DNA of 64,000 bases from Lujinxingia vulgaris (GTDB lineage Bacteria > Myxococcota_A > Bradymonadia > Bradymonadales > Bradymonadaceae): NCBI RefSeq assembly GCF_007997005.1, contig NZ_VOSL01000044.1, positions 181,711-245,710 on the forward strand. Reading direction: 5' to 3'. A program made the translations under genes and the position numbers. The notes under the pieces are model-generated. The model was not told the DNA's origin and searched no databases. It saw only the letters and a program-made list of their open reading frames with translations. Of the stretch, positions 1 to 9,166 are shown piece by piece; position 1 is the first letter of the stretch, and each line of letters opens with the position of its first letter.

Positions 1-26
1 GAGGATTCTCACGGTCGCAAAACGCA

Positions 27-58
27 GAGAGCGCGCCCTGTTCAAAGGGCGCGCTCTC
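27..58 (-). terminator. Perfect 12-bp hairpin downstream of the pseudokinase gene
   Basis: Arms at 27-38 and 47-58 pair perfectly (GAGAGCGCGCCC with its complement) around an 8-nt loop. It lies about 30 nt past the stop of the minus-strand gene ending at 89. Read on the minus strand, a short TTTT follows only after several bases, so this is a probable intrinsic terminator or 3'-end stabilising hairpin rather than a textbook terminator. Confidence 0.6.
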
Positions 59-88
59 AATGTGACTCATCGCTTCGCGCGAGAATGC

Positions 89-2389
89 TCACTCGGGGGT
101 GGCGCAGCAGCGGAAGCCGATGTTGGCCTCACCCGAGCCGGGTGCTTTCGGCGAGGAGTAGCGGCAGGAGGCCACTTCCGACTCGCTGTCGTAGCCGCCG
201 CCCGCCACGCGCTGCTCTTCCACCCACTCAAAGACGTTGCCCGTCATATCAAACGCGCCCGAGCGGCTGCGGCATTGCGCAAAGCTGCCGGCGGCGGCCA
301 GGCTGCGCTCAAAGCCGTCTTCGTCGGCGGTGTTGCAGCGGTCGGCGTCGTAGGAGTTGCCGTAAGGGAACGCCGAGCCGCCGCAGGCCGAGCGCCACTC
401 GCTCATGGTGCAGAGGCGTTTGTTGTCCTGGGCGCAGAGGCGGCGCGCTTCGAACCAGGTCACGCGGTTTTTGGGGGCGCGGCCCCGTCCCGGATACTCG
501 TACGCATCGACGCAGAAGTTGCCCGCGTTGGCACGGACGAGCAGCATGCCGGGAGGGCAGTTCGTAGCGTTAGCAGCCGGCCGGGGAGCCTGCTGGGTCG
601 GGCGCGATGCCCCGCCAGTCTGCGCGGGTTGGCTGGCCGAGCTTCCGTTGCCCGCGCCTCCAGAAGAGGCCGGGGAGCTGGCCTGAGCAACGACCGACTC
701 AGTGGTCGCCGCTTCTTCGGCCTGGCGAGCATCTTCGGCGAGCTCTTCGGCGCGGGTTTGCGCGGCCTGGGTGGCGTCGCTGAGCGCCTTCTCGGTCTGT
801 GGCTCGGCCTGGGCCAGAAGGGCCGCAAACGCCTCACGCTCGGCCCGGGCGGCCGCCTCATCGGCGTCATCGCCGGCGTCTGGAGCAGGTGTCTCGTCTG
901 GCTCGGCTGCGACCTCCACGGTCTCATTGGCCTGGGCGACGGGCTCCGACGTGGTGGTGGTTTCCTCTTCACCGCCGCGCGTCAGCGCAAAGGCCGCGAC
1001 CAGGACCACCACAAGCACGATCGCTGCGATCAAGCCCGCCGAAGATTTCGACTCCTTGCGTGCCGGCTTTGTATGGGCTTTCGGCGCGGCAGCCACCTGG
1101 GTCGGAACCACCGGGGGGCGCTCTTCAAGCTCGGGCTCATCGCTGGCAAGCGGCGCTTCGGGCGCCTCCGGAGGTGCCGTCGGAGGGGCCACAGGCGGAG
1201 CCGGGGCGCTCGGAGCCTTTGCCGGGGTCGGGTGGGCATCGCGATCGACCTCGTTGGTCGGCAACATGTCGATGAGCTCGGGCTTTTGGCTCGATCGCTT
1301 CACCTCGACGGTGGCGATGTCGTCTTCGAGGGGCTCGCCAATATCCATCGGCGTCTCGACCGCGAGCGGATCGGCCCCCGGCGCTCCGGGCGGGGCGACG
1401 GGAGGAGCCGGCGGAGCCGCCGGCGCTTCGCTGACCACCCCGGCGTTTGCCAGGCGAAGTCCCGTATCCACGATTGTCGAGAAGTCCTCGCTGAGCGCCT
1501 CGACCGAGGCGTAGCGCTCCCCGCGATCAAAGGCCATAGCCCGACGCACAAGCGCGTCGACCGCTTCCAGCTGCGAATCCCCCCGGTAGCTCCCCGCGCT
1601 GTGCTCCTGCCCGAAGACCATCGCTTTGATCAGGGCGCCCACGCTGTAGACGTCCACGCGCGCATCCGGCGTCACCGAGGCGCTGCGCAGCTCCGGCGCC
1701 ACAAAGGGGCTCTCATCGGCCCGGCCCGCAAAGACCTCTGGCGCCAGCGCGGCCAGCACATAGGTGTCGGTAACCTTGAGCAGGTCCGGCATCAGAATGA
1801 TGTTCTGCGGCTTGAGGTTGCCGTGCGGGTAGTCGCGGCCGATATGCTGCAAGGCCAGCGTGATCTGCTGGATAATCGGCTCCAGCTCGTCGAGCTCGAA
1901 GCGCTGCTCGCGCTCGCTGCGCATCTTCAGCACTTTGTCGAGGCTTAGCCCCTCCAGGTGCTGCATCGACACCCAGGGGTGCCCCTTATGCACGCCGCTA
2001 TCATGGAGTCGCACCACATTGCGCTGGGTCAGCGCCCGGGCCGCCCGCGTCGCTTTCAAGAAGCGCTCCTCATCAATGGGAGTGCGAAGCACATCGGTGG
2101 CGAAGAGCTTGATGGCGACATCGGTCTCAATGAGCGTGTCTTCGGCCCGGTAGACCTGACCGAAACTCCCCTCGCCGATGCGCTCTTCAAGTTTAAAGCG
2201 CTCGGCGATGACCTCGCCAGGCGGAAAGTAGAGCCCCTGGACGTCAAGCGCCTTAAGCTCCATCGTCATCCTACGCAGCCCTTCGGCCGAGGTTTTGGTT
2301 TTGCGGCGCGCGCGACGCAGCCCCACCCCGCAGTTGGGGCACTTCTGCGCATCGTCTTCGACTGGACTTCCACACTGATGACAGAGCAC
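89..2389 (-). CDS. Membrane pseudokinase with N-terminal zinc ribbon and C-terminal FGE-sulfatase-like domain
   Basis: This 766-aa protein starts at a GTG with a GGGAGG Shine-Dalgarno site 9 nt upstream. Residues 3-20 form a CxxC...CxxC zinc ribbon. Residues about 65-310 have a Hanks kinase fold with an intact glycine loop (GEGSFGQV, 73-80) and VAIK lysine (94). However, the HRD motif reads HGN (189-191) and DFG reads DTY (208-210), so phosphotransfer is probably lost. A Pro/Ala-rich linker, one membrane span (about 451-470) and an Ala/Glu-rich stretch lead to a C-terminal domain (about 610-766) with the PPGMLLV start, NRVTWFEARRLC, DMTGNVFEWV and GFRCC pattern of the formylglycine-generating-enzyme/SUMF1 fold. 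That domain should lie outside the cytoplasm. Most bacterial proteins with this fold are not true FGEs, so its activity is open. Another zinc-ribbon kinase lies immediately upstream on the same strand. Confidence 0.88.
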   Translation of the reverse strand: MLCHQCGSPVEDDAQKCPNCGVGLRRARRKTKTSAEGLRRMTMELKALDVQGLYFPPGEVIAERFKLEERIGEGSFGQVYRAEDTLIETDVAIKLFATDVLRTPIDEERFLKATRAARALTQRNVVRLHDSGVHKGHPWVSMQHLEGLSLDKVLKMRSEREQRFELDELEPIIQQITLALQHIGRDYPHGNLKPQNIILMPDLLKVTDTYVLAALAPEVFAGRADESPFVAPELRSASVTPDARVDVYSVGALIKAMVFGQEHSAGSYRGDSQLEAVDALVRRAMAFDRGERYASVEALSEDFSTIVDTGLRLANAGVVSEAPAAPPAPPVAPPGAPGADPLAVETPMDIGEPLEDDIATVEVKRSSQKPELIDMLPTNEVDRDAHPTPAKAPSAPAPPVAPPTAPPEAPEAPLASDEPELEERPPVVPTQVAAAPKAHTKPARKESKSSAGLIAAIVLVVVLVAAFALTRGGEEETTTTSEPVAQANETVEVAAEPDETPAPDAGDDADEAAARAEREAFAALLAQAEPQTEKALSDATQAAQTRAEELAEDARQAEEAATTESVVAQASSPASSGGAGNGSSASQPAQTGGASRPTQQAPRPAANATNCPPGMLLVRANAGNFCVDAYEYPGRGRAPKNRVTWFEARRLCAQDNKRLCTMSEWRSACGGSAFPYGNSYDADRCNTADEDGFERSLAAAGSFAQCRSRSGAFDMTGNVFEWVEEQRVAGGGYDSESEVASCRYSSPKAPGSGEANIGFRCCATPE

Positions 2390-2549
2390 GGTCTTTTACC
2401 TCCCGGAATCTCCGGGCTTAAGCGCCCCTTCGCTCGCCCGGACCACAGGGGGTAGGTCGGCGAAATCAGGGCGCATTCTGGGTACAGATAAACGGATCGC
2501 AGGGATTAGCAAATTGCCCCCGCACGCGCAACACAAGGCTGCGCGCTCC

Positions 2550-4832
2550 TTAGAGCTGACGCGGCGGAAGCGCCATCCCATCCTCGGACGTCCCCGCATC
2601 GGGCGCGTCATCCTCGGAAGACTCTGCCGCCTCGTCGTCCGAGGTCAGCTCCCCACCCTCACCGCGGGCATCTTCCGCCTCCGTAGCGTCGGGAGCATTC
2701 GCCGCATCCTCACTCACCGGTGCAGCGGCCGGCTCATCGTCTTTCGGAGTGGCATCCGGAGACGTCTCAACGGCTGACGGCCCGGTGTCCGGCGAAGCTT
2801 CTGCGGGCACTTCCGTCGCGTCGTCTTCTGCGGGCGCCGATGCAGGAGGTTCAGGTGCCGTCGGCTCCTGAGGCTCAGGGGCTTCCGGTTCTGGCGAGGC
2901 GGGTTCGGGCGGCACGGAATCGGGAGCTCGTTCTGGTGGCGGTGTCGAGACTTCCGGCTCGGGTTTAGGCGCCTGGTCTGGCGCGGGCCGCGTTGAGGCG
3001 GGTCTTCTGGCAGACGCCTCACCGCACGCCTCGACTGCCTCAATCCTGGCGGTGGCCGCACCGGGGGAGTGCGCCAGAAGTGCCTCATAGTGCTCCCGGG
3101 CCTGGTCGCATTGTCTGGCACCGAGCGCCGCGCCAAGCTGGCGTTCAAGGTTCGCGACGCGGTTGATCCGTGTCTCAAGCGCCGCGGCGCGCACATCGTC
3201 ACTTGCGGCAGCGGCGAGCGCCTGGCGCGCCTCCTCAATCTGACCGGCCTCAATAAGGTACCCGACCGCGGCCTCAATGCCGGCCCATTGCCCCTGGCCA
3301 ACTTCCGCGCTGGCCTCAGCGACGACATCGGTCGGGGCCTGGGTGTTTCGCCAGATGCTCCACCCCATCGCCAGCCCCACCACCGCCACGGTGCTCAGCG
3401 CGGCGACCAGTGCTGGCGAGCGTTGTCGTCTTCGACGCCGACGCGGCCAGGGGGCATCGGTTCCTCCAAAGGCGAACGCCTCCTCGCCATCCATACTCGG
3501 CTCGGAGGCAAGCTCGGCGCGAAAGACGGGCGCCGGATCCGAATCCAGCGCCATCTCCACCGGCCCCACAGGGCCGCTCTCCAGCTGAAGCTCACCATCG
3601 ATGCGGGGGCCGGAGAGGCCATCGTCATGAAGATCGGCGCTCTCGCTCCCCTGACTGCTCTCGGCCAGGCCCCGGCTGCCAGCCTCCTGGCGCTTGAGCG
3701 CCGCCGCACGCCCGGCCTCCCGGGCGCCCCGAGGCGCCTCCACACGCCCGCCGCCTTCCACCACCTCCAGCAGCTCAGCCAGCGCCTCGGCATCCGCCGG
3801 TCGATCCTCGGGAGCCTTGGCCAGACAGCGCAGAATGACCGCCTCCAGATTCTCATCCACCTCCACCCCGGGTCGAACCAGACTCGGGAGCGGTGGCGCG
3901 TCATGGAGCTGCTTGTTGAGGATCGCGAACTTGTTTTTCCCCTTAAAAGGCAACTTCCCGGTCGCCATAAAGAAGAGCATCACGCCCAGCGCATAAAGAT
4001 CCGAGCGCGGGTCGGCCACATCCCCCCTGGCCTGCTCCGGCGACATGAACTCCGGCGTGCCAAAGATCGATCCCGTCTCGGTCATCGGGGCGTCATCATC
4101 ATCGGCGATCTTCGCAATACCGAAGTCGAGCACCTTCACCGCGAAGCGACCCTTACGAGCCGGCATCAACATCAGGTTATCGGGCTTTAAGTCGCGGTGA
4201 ATCACGCCCTGGGCGTGCGCGGCACGAAGCACCTCGCAGACCTGCAGCCCGATCGAGACGACGTTCTCCCGATCCAGCGGCCCCTGATTGCGCAGCACCT
4301 CGGTGAGACTTTTGCCTTCGATGAACTCGGTGATCAGGTAGAGCGCGCCGTTCTCATGCTGGCCGTACTCCAGAAGCGTCACCGCGTTGGGGTGGTTGAC
4401 CTTGCAGTAGGAGCGCGCCTCATTGAGAAAGCGGAGCACGATGCGCTCATCGGAGGTGAACTTCTGGTTGAGAAACTTCACCGCGACGCGCTGCCCGAGC
4501 TTCTCGTTGAGCCCCAGGTACACATCGCCCATCCCGCCGGATCCGATGGGCTCGATGATCTTGAACTTTCCACCGACCACATCGCCGATGCAGCTGTCTT
4601 TTACCGCCCGAATGGGCACCAGCGGTGCGCCACACTTGACGCAGTAGCCCCCGCCGCTCTTCTGCGAGACCATGCAGCTCTTGCAGATCTTGACGATCTG
4701 GCGGGCCTCCCCGGCTGCGATCTCCTGCGGCTTATCCGAGGGCATCGTCAATGGCGAGGACTCCCGGGCGTCATCATGGACCGGTGAGGTGTCGCGACGC
4801 GGGCGCGGGTTTTGGGCGTCATCCTGACTCAA
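2550..4832 (-). CDS. Transmembrane Ser/Thr protein kinase with N-terminal zinc ribbon
   Basis: This is an active-looking Hanks-type kinase. It has a CKSC/CVKC zinc ribbon, then a kinase domain with GSGGMGDV glycine loop, AVKF lysine, HRDLKPDN catalytic loop, DFG and SPE motifs, all intact. A basic stretch and one hydrophobic segment (near LVAALSTVAVVGLAMG) anchor it in the inner membrane. A Pro/Glu/Ala-rich, probably periplasmic tail of more than 200 residues follows. The start is uncertain. I prefer a TTG at 4832 with AGGAAG just upstream (about 760 aa). An ATG at 4745 (731 aa) and a GTG at 4877 are alternatives; none changes the recognised domains. It shares its zinc-ribbon-kinase-TM layout with the pseudokinase gene downstream, 160 nt away, suggesting duplication and decay. 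The substrate is unknown. Confidence 0.9.
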   Translation of the reverse strand: MSQDDAQNPRPRRDTSPVHDDARESSPLTMPSDKPQEIAAGEARQIVKICKSCMVSQKSGGGYCVKCGAPLVPIRAVKDSCIGDVVGGKFKIIEPIGSGGMGDVYLGLNEKLGQRVAVKFLNQKFTSDERIVLRFLNEARSYCKVNHPNAVTLLEYGQHENGALYLITEFIEGKSLTEVLRNQGPLDRENVVSIGLQVCEVLRAAHAQGVIHRDLKPDNLMLMPARKGRFAVKVLDFGIAKIADDDDAPMTETGSIFGTPEFMSPEQARGDVADPRSDLYALGVMLFFMATGKLPFKGKNKFAILNKQLHDAPPLPSLVRPGVEVDENLEAVILRCLAKAPEDRPADAEALAELLEVVEGGGRVEAPRGAREAGRAAALKRQEAGSRGLAESSQGSESADLHDDGLSGPRIDGELQLESGPVGPVEMALDSDPAPVFRAELASEPSMDGEEAFAFGGTDAPWPRRRRRRQRSPALVAALSTVAVVGLAMGWSIWRNTQAPTDVVAEASAEVGQGQWAGIEAAVGYLIEAGQIEEARQALAAAASDDVRAAALETRINRVANLERQLGAALGARQCDQAREHYEALLAHSPGAATARIEAVEACGEASARRPASTRPAPDQAPKPEPEVSTPPPERAPDSVPPEPASPEPEAPEPQEPTAPEPPASAPAEDDATEVPAEASPDTGPSAVETSPDATPKDDEPAAAPVSEDAANAPDATEAEDARGEGGELTSDDEAAESSEDDAPDAGTSEDGMALPPRQL

Positions 4833-5120
4833 AGCGCTTCCTGGGTGGCCGTCCCGAACAATCCCTGTTCTTTTCACGGGCAGTTGACACTCGGACGAGG
4901 CATACTCGCCAGTATTCTGCCACGGTAGTCGTCGGGATCAACAAATCGGCCTGGTGAGGCGAAGAGCGGCTCATCATCACGGCCAGCGCGATCGCAATAC
5001 GAGGTAGCGCGCACCTTTTTTGCCCCATCGCGCTGTGCTATGCCGGGCCGGTGACGCTGAACAATCGCCCCGCACCGATGCCGGGGCGCCGAACTGTCCC
5101 TCTGAAGATGGAGCGCCCAG
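4833..5120. other. Divergent intergenic region with TTGACA box and imperfect inverted repeat
   Basis: This spacer separates the minus-strand kinase from the plus-strand HD nuclease. It holds a consensus -35-like TTGACA at 4884-4889 on the plus strand, but no -10 at a normal distance. An imperfect inverted repeat follows (GGCATACT...AGTATTCTGCC, about 4899-4921), which could be an operator. If the kinase starts at 4745 the spacer is 375 nt. I see no further gene here. Confidence 0.35.
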
Positions 5121-6305
5121 ATGGCCCGCTCAAAAGTGTTTATTGCCGATCTTGAAGATAACTCGGTGGTGGAATCCACCTTCCTGCTCGCCGCCAAGAG
5201 CATTCGGGAGACGCGCTCCGGCGATCCTTACCTGAGTATGACGCTGCAAGACCGCACGGGCACCATCGAGGTGCGCGCCTGGGACAACGCGCTGGTGCTC
5301 GACAAGCGCGCAGATGTCGACGACTTCGTCGCCATCCGCGGACGCGTGAGCAGCTACCGCGACAACCTGCAGATCACCCTCAATGATCTGGAGCGCGTGG
5401 ACGACGCCGGCGTCGACCTCGCCGACTACATGCCGCACTCGCGCTGGTCGGCCGACCTGCTCTTCGAGGAGCTTCGTGACCTGATTGAGAGCAGTATTGA
5501 GAGCGCTGAGGTGCGCCGCTTCCTCGACGCGCTCCTCGATGATGAGAACTTTGCCACGCGCTACAAGCAGGCGCCGGCGGCGGTCACCAACCATCACAAC
5601 TTCCTGGGGGGGCTGCTTGAGCACACCCTCTCGATGGCCCGCCTGGGCCTGCAGATGGCCCGCCATTACCAGACCTATTATCCGGGGCTGGTGGACAGCG
5701 ATCTGGTGGTCGCCGGCGTGGTGCTGCACGACATGGGCAAGATCGAAGAGCTCTCGTACCGACGCAGCTTCGATTACACCACCGAAGGCCGCCTTGTGGG
5801 CCACATCGCCCGCGGTGCCGAGATTGTAGGTCAGGTGGCCGGGGCGCTACAGCCCCCGCTGGACGCGGAGCTTGTCACGCACCTCAAGCACCTGGTGCTC
5901 AGCCACCACGGACGGCTTGAGTACGGCTCGCCGGTCACACCGCGCACCGCCGAGGCGATGATCTTGCATTTCCTCGACCTCATCGACAGCCGCATGAACA
6001 TGTGCTGGAATGCCTGCGAACCCCTGATGACCGGTGACGAGAAGGCCGGTGGCTGGTCGGATTACCGCCGCGCGCTGGAAGGTTTTATGTTCGTTGCGCC
6101 ACCGCCGCAGGGAGGTCGCTGGGAGCATGAGGGGCGTCTGAGCCGCGACGCCTCGCGCGGCCCCGGCCTTGTGCCCGGAGCGCCGGCGTCCCCGTCCGAA
6201 GGTCTCAATGGCCAGGCGCCGCAGGCCGACTCGGAGGTCGGCCGGAGCTCGGAGTCGCGCACGCGCCGCGTTGATGACAACAACCTTAGCCTTTTTGGCG
6301 AATAA
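5121..6305 (+). CDS. YhaM-like 3'-5' exoribonuclease / HD-domain hydrolase with OB fold
   Basis: This 394-aa protein has an N-terminal OB-fold nucleic-acid-binding domain (about 1-105, with DRTGTIEVRAWD) and an HD phosphohydrolase domain (about 150-330). The metal ligands are visible as GGLLEHT (H168), LHDMGK (H203-D204), the HLVLSHHG segment and LIDSRMN. This order is that of the YhaM family, which trims RNA or single-stranded DNA 3' ends. The last 60 or so residues are low-complexity, longer than in Firmicute homologues. GGAGC lies 7 nt before the ATG. The next gene begins 20 nt after the stop, so the two are probably co-transcribed. Family assignment is firm; substrate preference is not visible. 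Confidence 0.85.
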   Translation: MARSKVFIADLEDNSVVESTFLLAAKSIRETRSGDPYLSMTLQDRTGTIEVRAWDNALVLDKRADVDDFVAIRGRVSSYRDNLQITLNDLERVDDAGVDLADYMPHSRWSADLLFEELRDLIESSIESAEVRRFLDALLDDENFATRYKQAPAAVTNHHNFLGGLLEHTLSMARLGLQMARHYQTYYPGLVDSDLVVAGVVLHDMGKIEELSYRRSFDYTTEGRLVGHIARGAEIVGQVAGALQPPLDAELVTHLKHLVLSHHGRLEYGSPVTPRTAEAMILHFLDLIDSRMNMCWNACEPLMTGDEKAGGWSDYRRALEGFMFVAPPPQGGRWEHEGRLSRDASRGPGLVPGAPASPSEGLNGQAPQADSEVGRSSESRTRRVDDNNLSLFGE

Positions 6306-6325
6306 CCCCGCTGCAGGGAGTCCTT

Positions 6326-7177
6326 ATGAGCATCCTCGACCGCCTCAACCTCTTGATTCGCTCGAACTTCAATGAGAGCTCGCGAAGCGAGCGCGGTGGG
6401 GTTCGCTCAAACCTGCGCGAGGTCGAGACCAGCCTTCGCGACGCGAAGCGCCAGCAGGCCGAGCTACGTCGCGGAGAGCGCCAGATCATTGAGCAGATCC
6501 GCAGCGAACGCGAGAGGGCCGACCAGTGGGAAGATCGCGCCATGCTCGCCCTGCGCAACGGCGATGAAGACCTCGCCCGCGAAGCTCTCGTCGTCAAAAA
6601 CAAGGCCACGGTCGAGGCGCGCCGCCTGCGCGATCAGCTCGATGAACACCGCGCCTACATGCAGGACATTGCCCGCGCGCTTGAAGCGCTGGAGCACAAA
6701 CTCGAAGGTACCCGCGGCAAGATGCGAGCCGCCTCCAGCCGGCAAAGCGGTGCGCGCCCCTCACTGCGCAATGAGTCGGCCTGGGACGCCGAGCTTCGCC
6801 GCCGCATGGAAGCCCGCGAGCAAGGCGACGCCGCACCTGCCCCCAAAACCTCCTCCTCGACCACGCCGCGCACATCCAGCCCGACACCGGCCGACTTCGT
6901 CACCGATGATACCTTCGATACCACCCGCTCCATGCGCGAGTTCGACCGCATGTCCAGCAAGATCGACAGCATGGAAGCCGACATCGAAGCCATGCGCGAG
7001 CTCAGCGACATCGGAAACTCTCTCGACCCTCGCCGTGCCGAGCTCGACGCGATCTTCAGCCGCCTCGAAGATCGCAAATCTCGCGGCGAATCGTCTTCGG
7101 CACCGCGAAACGCCCCCCGTAAAAACGAGGACGACCGCGACGACCTGGCCGATCTTAAACGCAAGTTCCAGGAGTAA
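6326..7177 (+). CDS. PspA/IM30-family-like coiled-coil protein
   Basis: The 283-aa protein begins MSILDRLNLLIRSNFN, resembling the amphipathic N-terminal helix of PspA/Vipp1 proteins that senses membrane curvature. A long charged coiled coil follows, with the family-like segment WEDRAMLALRNGDEDLAREAL (about residues 69-89). A Ser/Thr/Pro-rich linker, then a short helical C-terminus beginning FDRMSSKIDSMEADIEAM, echo the end of the second PspA protein at 15505. By family, it would maintain or remodel the inner membrane under stress. It lies 20 nt after the YhaM-like gene with GGGAG as Shine-Dalgarno, and a strong terminator follows. There is no pspBC or rpoN-type pspF neighbour. Confidence 0.8.
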   Translation: MSILDRLNLLIRSNFNESSRSERGGVRSNLREVETSLRDAKRQQAELRRGERQIIEQIRSERERADQWEDRAMLALRNGDEDLAREALVVKNKATVEARRLRDQLDEHRAYMQDIARALEALEHKLEGTRGKMRAASSRQSGARPSLRNESAWDAELRRRMEAREQGDAAPAPKTSSSTTPRTSSPTPADFVTDDTFDTTRSMREFDRMSSKIDSMEADIEAMRELSDIGNSLDPRRAELDAIFSRLEDRKSRGESSSAPRNAPRKNEDDRDDLADLKRKFQE

Positions 7178-7210
7178 GGTTTCGCTGCAAGCACACGGCA
7201 CGTCTCCACA

Positions 7211-7239
7211 AAAAAGGGCTCCCACTCGGGAGCCCTTTT
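7211..7239. terminator. Bidirectional intrinsic terminator
   Basis: A perfect 8-bp stem (GGGCTCCC at 7216-7223, its complement at 7228-7235) has a 4-nt loop. It is preceded by AAAAA and followed by TTTT, so it can work on both strands. It sits between the convergent PspA-like gene and the Gly-rich lipoprotein gene. Confidence 0.9.
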
Positions 7240-7292
7240 CATCTCTGGCAACAACGCCAGCGCCAGAGTTCGCTGAGACAATAAGCTCGACC

Positions 7293-8993
7293 TTAAGGCG
7301 ACACCTCCAACTCCGCGCTCCGCCCGGCCGCCCCTTTCAGCTCGCCACTTCCCGGACCGCCGCCCTCCCCGCCCTGGCCTGCCACCACCTCGACATCGCC
7401 CAGATCGTTGAGCGTGACCGGAGAGGTCGCATAGATCGCAAATGAGGGCCCACCCGCACCGCCGCCTCCGGTACCTCCCTGGCCGCCGTTGCCCCCGGCG
7501 CCACCCGCACCTCCCAGACCGCTGTTAAGCTCACGGTTGCCCCCACCGCCTCCCGGTGTGCCACCGAGTCCGCCTGCACCTCCCAGACCGCCCTGGCCGC
7601 CGGCACCACCGACGCCTCCCAGGACGCGTGCGCTGCGGCTGGTAAAGACCGCGTTATCAAGCAACACCCCAATCGACGCGCCACCTGGACCACCACCCTC
7701 ACCGCCGGTCCCGGGACAGCCCCCGCTCGCACCGCCCCCGCCGGCACCTCCCCACGTATCGCAAAAGACGCCAAAGGTTCCTTCATTATGGTAGCCGCCA
7801 CCACCTCCTCCTCCGCCCCCGCCGCCCCCGGGCTCACCCAGTCCGCCGGGCGCACCGCTCTGCCCCACCCAGCTTAGCGAGGCCAGGTCGAAATGCCCCT
7901 CATCGCCTCCTCCCACTCCGGAAGGCCCCTGCGCCCCATTGCTACCCCGCGACCCCACGCTTCCGTCCTGAGGGCTGTCACCGCCACTTCCCCCGGCTCC
8001 CCCCGCGTCGCCGGAGCTGCCAGAGTTTCCACGTTGCCCGCTGCCATAATTGAACCCGGAGTCTCCGCCTCGCCCCCCCTGCGCCCCACAACTCGACGTC
8101 CCTCCGGCCCCGGGGGACGGTGGATTGTCTTCGTTAATACAACGTAGACCGGCCAGATCGCGTCGCGGCGGTGCATCGCCTCCCGGACTTCCCGCCCGAC
8201 CATTACTTCCAATGGTTCCCTCTCCCCCATCCACACCCGCGCCCCCGCGCCCGGCCTCCACCACCGTGCTTTCCAGCACCACGCCCTGGCTGTTTCTCAA
8301 GAGCATCGCCACCGAGGACTCGCCAGCCGGCGCATCCTGACCGCGCACACGCAGGTTCACCAGGCGAGTGGTCGCTTCAATGTCCTCGCCAATCACCGAG
8401 GGGCGCCCGCCCGAGATCTCCACGCGCCCATTCGGATCATACAGCCAGCCGAACGCGTAGCCGCCCACCACGTGCACGCCCTCGCGCAGCTCCAGCACCT
8501 CGTCGTAGGTGCCGACCTCCACCAGCACAAAGGACCGCTCAGCGTCAGTCGACGCCGCCTCAACGGCCGCGCCGATGGTGCCAAAAGGTCGTTGCAGCGA
8601 GCCTTCGTTGGCGTCATTGCCATGCGTCGCAACAAAATACGCGCGGGTGCCCCACCCCGCCTGCGGTCGGCACGCCTCACTCCCCTGCCGGCCGGGGTTC
8701 GGGATGACGTTCTCGTCGGCGCAGGCGTCTCCCTGGCCGCCGTCCCCACCATCAGGATCATCCGGGTCGCCGGTGTCGCCCGGGTCGGGATTGTCCCCGT
8801 CGGGAGGATCGGGCACGGTGGTGTCTGGCGAGTCTGCGTCGAGGTCGCCCCCCACGTCGATACCCACATCCCCTTCCCATTCGGCGGTCACCACCGACTC
8901 ACTGCAGCCGCTGGCAAGCGTGAATATCAGCAGCGACACCGCCGCTGAAGTCGTGCAACGCCCTCGCCATCCTGCGCTAGTTTGATGCGTCAT
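7293..8993 (-). CDS. Gly-rich (PGRS/collagen-like) lipoprotein with DUF1565-like segment
   Basis: About 566 aa from an ATG at 8993, preceded by AGG; an upstream in-frame start at 9038 would give a poor signal peptide. The signal peptide ends in a LASGC lipobox, so it is probably outer-membrane or surface anchored. An acidic D/P/G linker follows. Then comes YFVATHGNDANEGSLQRPFGTI, the typical opening of DUF1565/right-handed beta-helix proteins, and a short beta-helix-like stretch (VGGYAF, RVEISGG). Roughly the last 300 residues are dominated by GG-x repeats (GGAGGxGGxGG), like mycobacterial PGRS or collagen-like surface proteins. The C-rich bottom strand creates many spurious ORFs. No catalytic motif is visible; a structural or adhesive surface role is inference. 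Confidence 0.8.
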   Translation of the reverse strand: MTHQTSAGWRGRCTTSAAVSLLIFTLASGCSESVVTAEWEGDVGIDVGGDLDADSPDTTVPDPPDGDNPDPGDTGDPDDPDGGDGGQGDACADENVIPNPGRQGSEACRPQAGWGTRAYFVATHGNDANEGSLQRPFGTIGAAVEAASTDAERSFVLVEVGTYDEVLELREGVHVVGGYAFGWLYDPNGRVEISGGRPSVIGEDIEATTRLVNLRVRGQDAPAGESSVAMLLRNSQGVVLESTVVEAGRGGAGVDGGEGTIGSNGRAGSPGGDAPPRRDLAGLRCINEDNPPSPGAGGTSSCGAQGGRGGDSGFNYGSGQRGNSGSSGDAGGAGGSGGDSPQDGSVGSRGSNGAQGPSGVGGGDEGHFDLASLSWVGQSGAPGGLGEPGGGGGGGGGGGGYHNEGTFGVFCDTWGGAGGGGASGGCPGTGGEGGGPGGASIGVLLDNAVFTSRSARVLGGVGGAGGQGGLGGAGGLGGTPGGGGGNRELNSGLGGAGGAGGNGGQGGTGGGGAGGPSFAIYATSPVTLNDLGDVEVVAGQGGEGGGPGSGELKGAAGRSAELEVSP

Positions 8994-9166
8994 CCTGACC
9001 TCCAGACGTCCAGGGCTGCCCGATTCGAGCACCCTCAACGCACTATTTTATCTTCCTACGATCATTGTCGCGCTACACACCATCACGCGCGCCTTGTAGG
9101 AGAGAGCATCCTGTCGATACGCTCCGCTGAGCATATCGAGCAATGACTTAAGAATCGAGTGAGCTG

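Noticed and set aside
62..1948. Long plus-strand reading frame (about 628 codons) over the pseudokinase gene
   Set aside because: It is the antisense of a clear kinase-FGE gene, has Arg/Gly-rich composition without motifs, and no ribosome site. High GC content makes such frames common.
4884..4918. TTGACA at 4884 as a full sigma70 promoter
   Set aside because: No -10 hexamer lies at 16-18 nt; the nearest TATTCT-like box is 23 nt away and CATACT only 11 nt away.
7600..8350. Pro-rich plus-strand frames opposite the Gly-rich lipoprotein
   Set aside because: These arise from the complement of GGC/GGT repeats; the minus-strand gene has signal peptide, lipobox and ribosome site.
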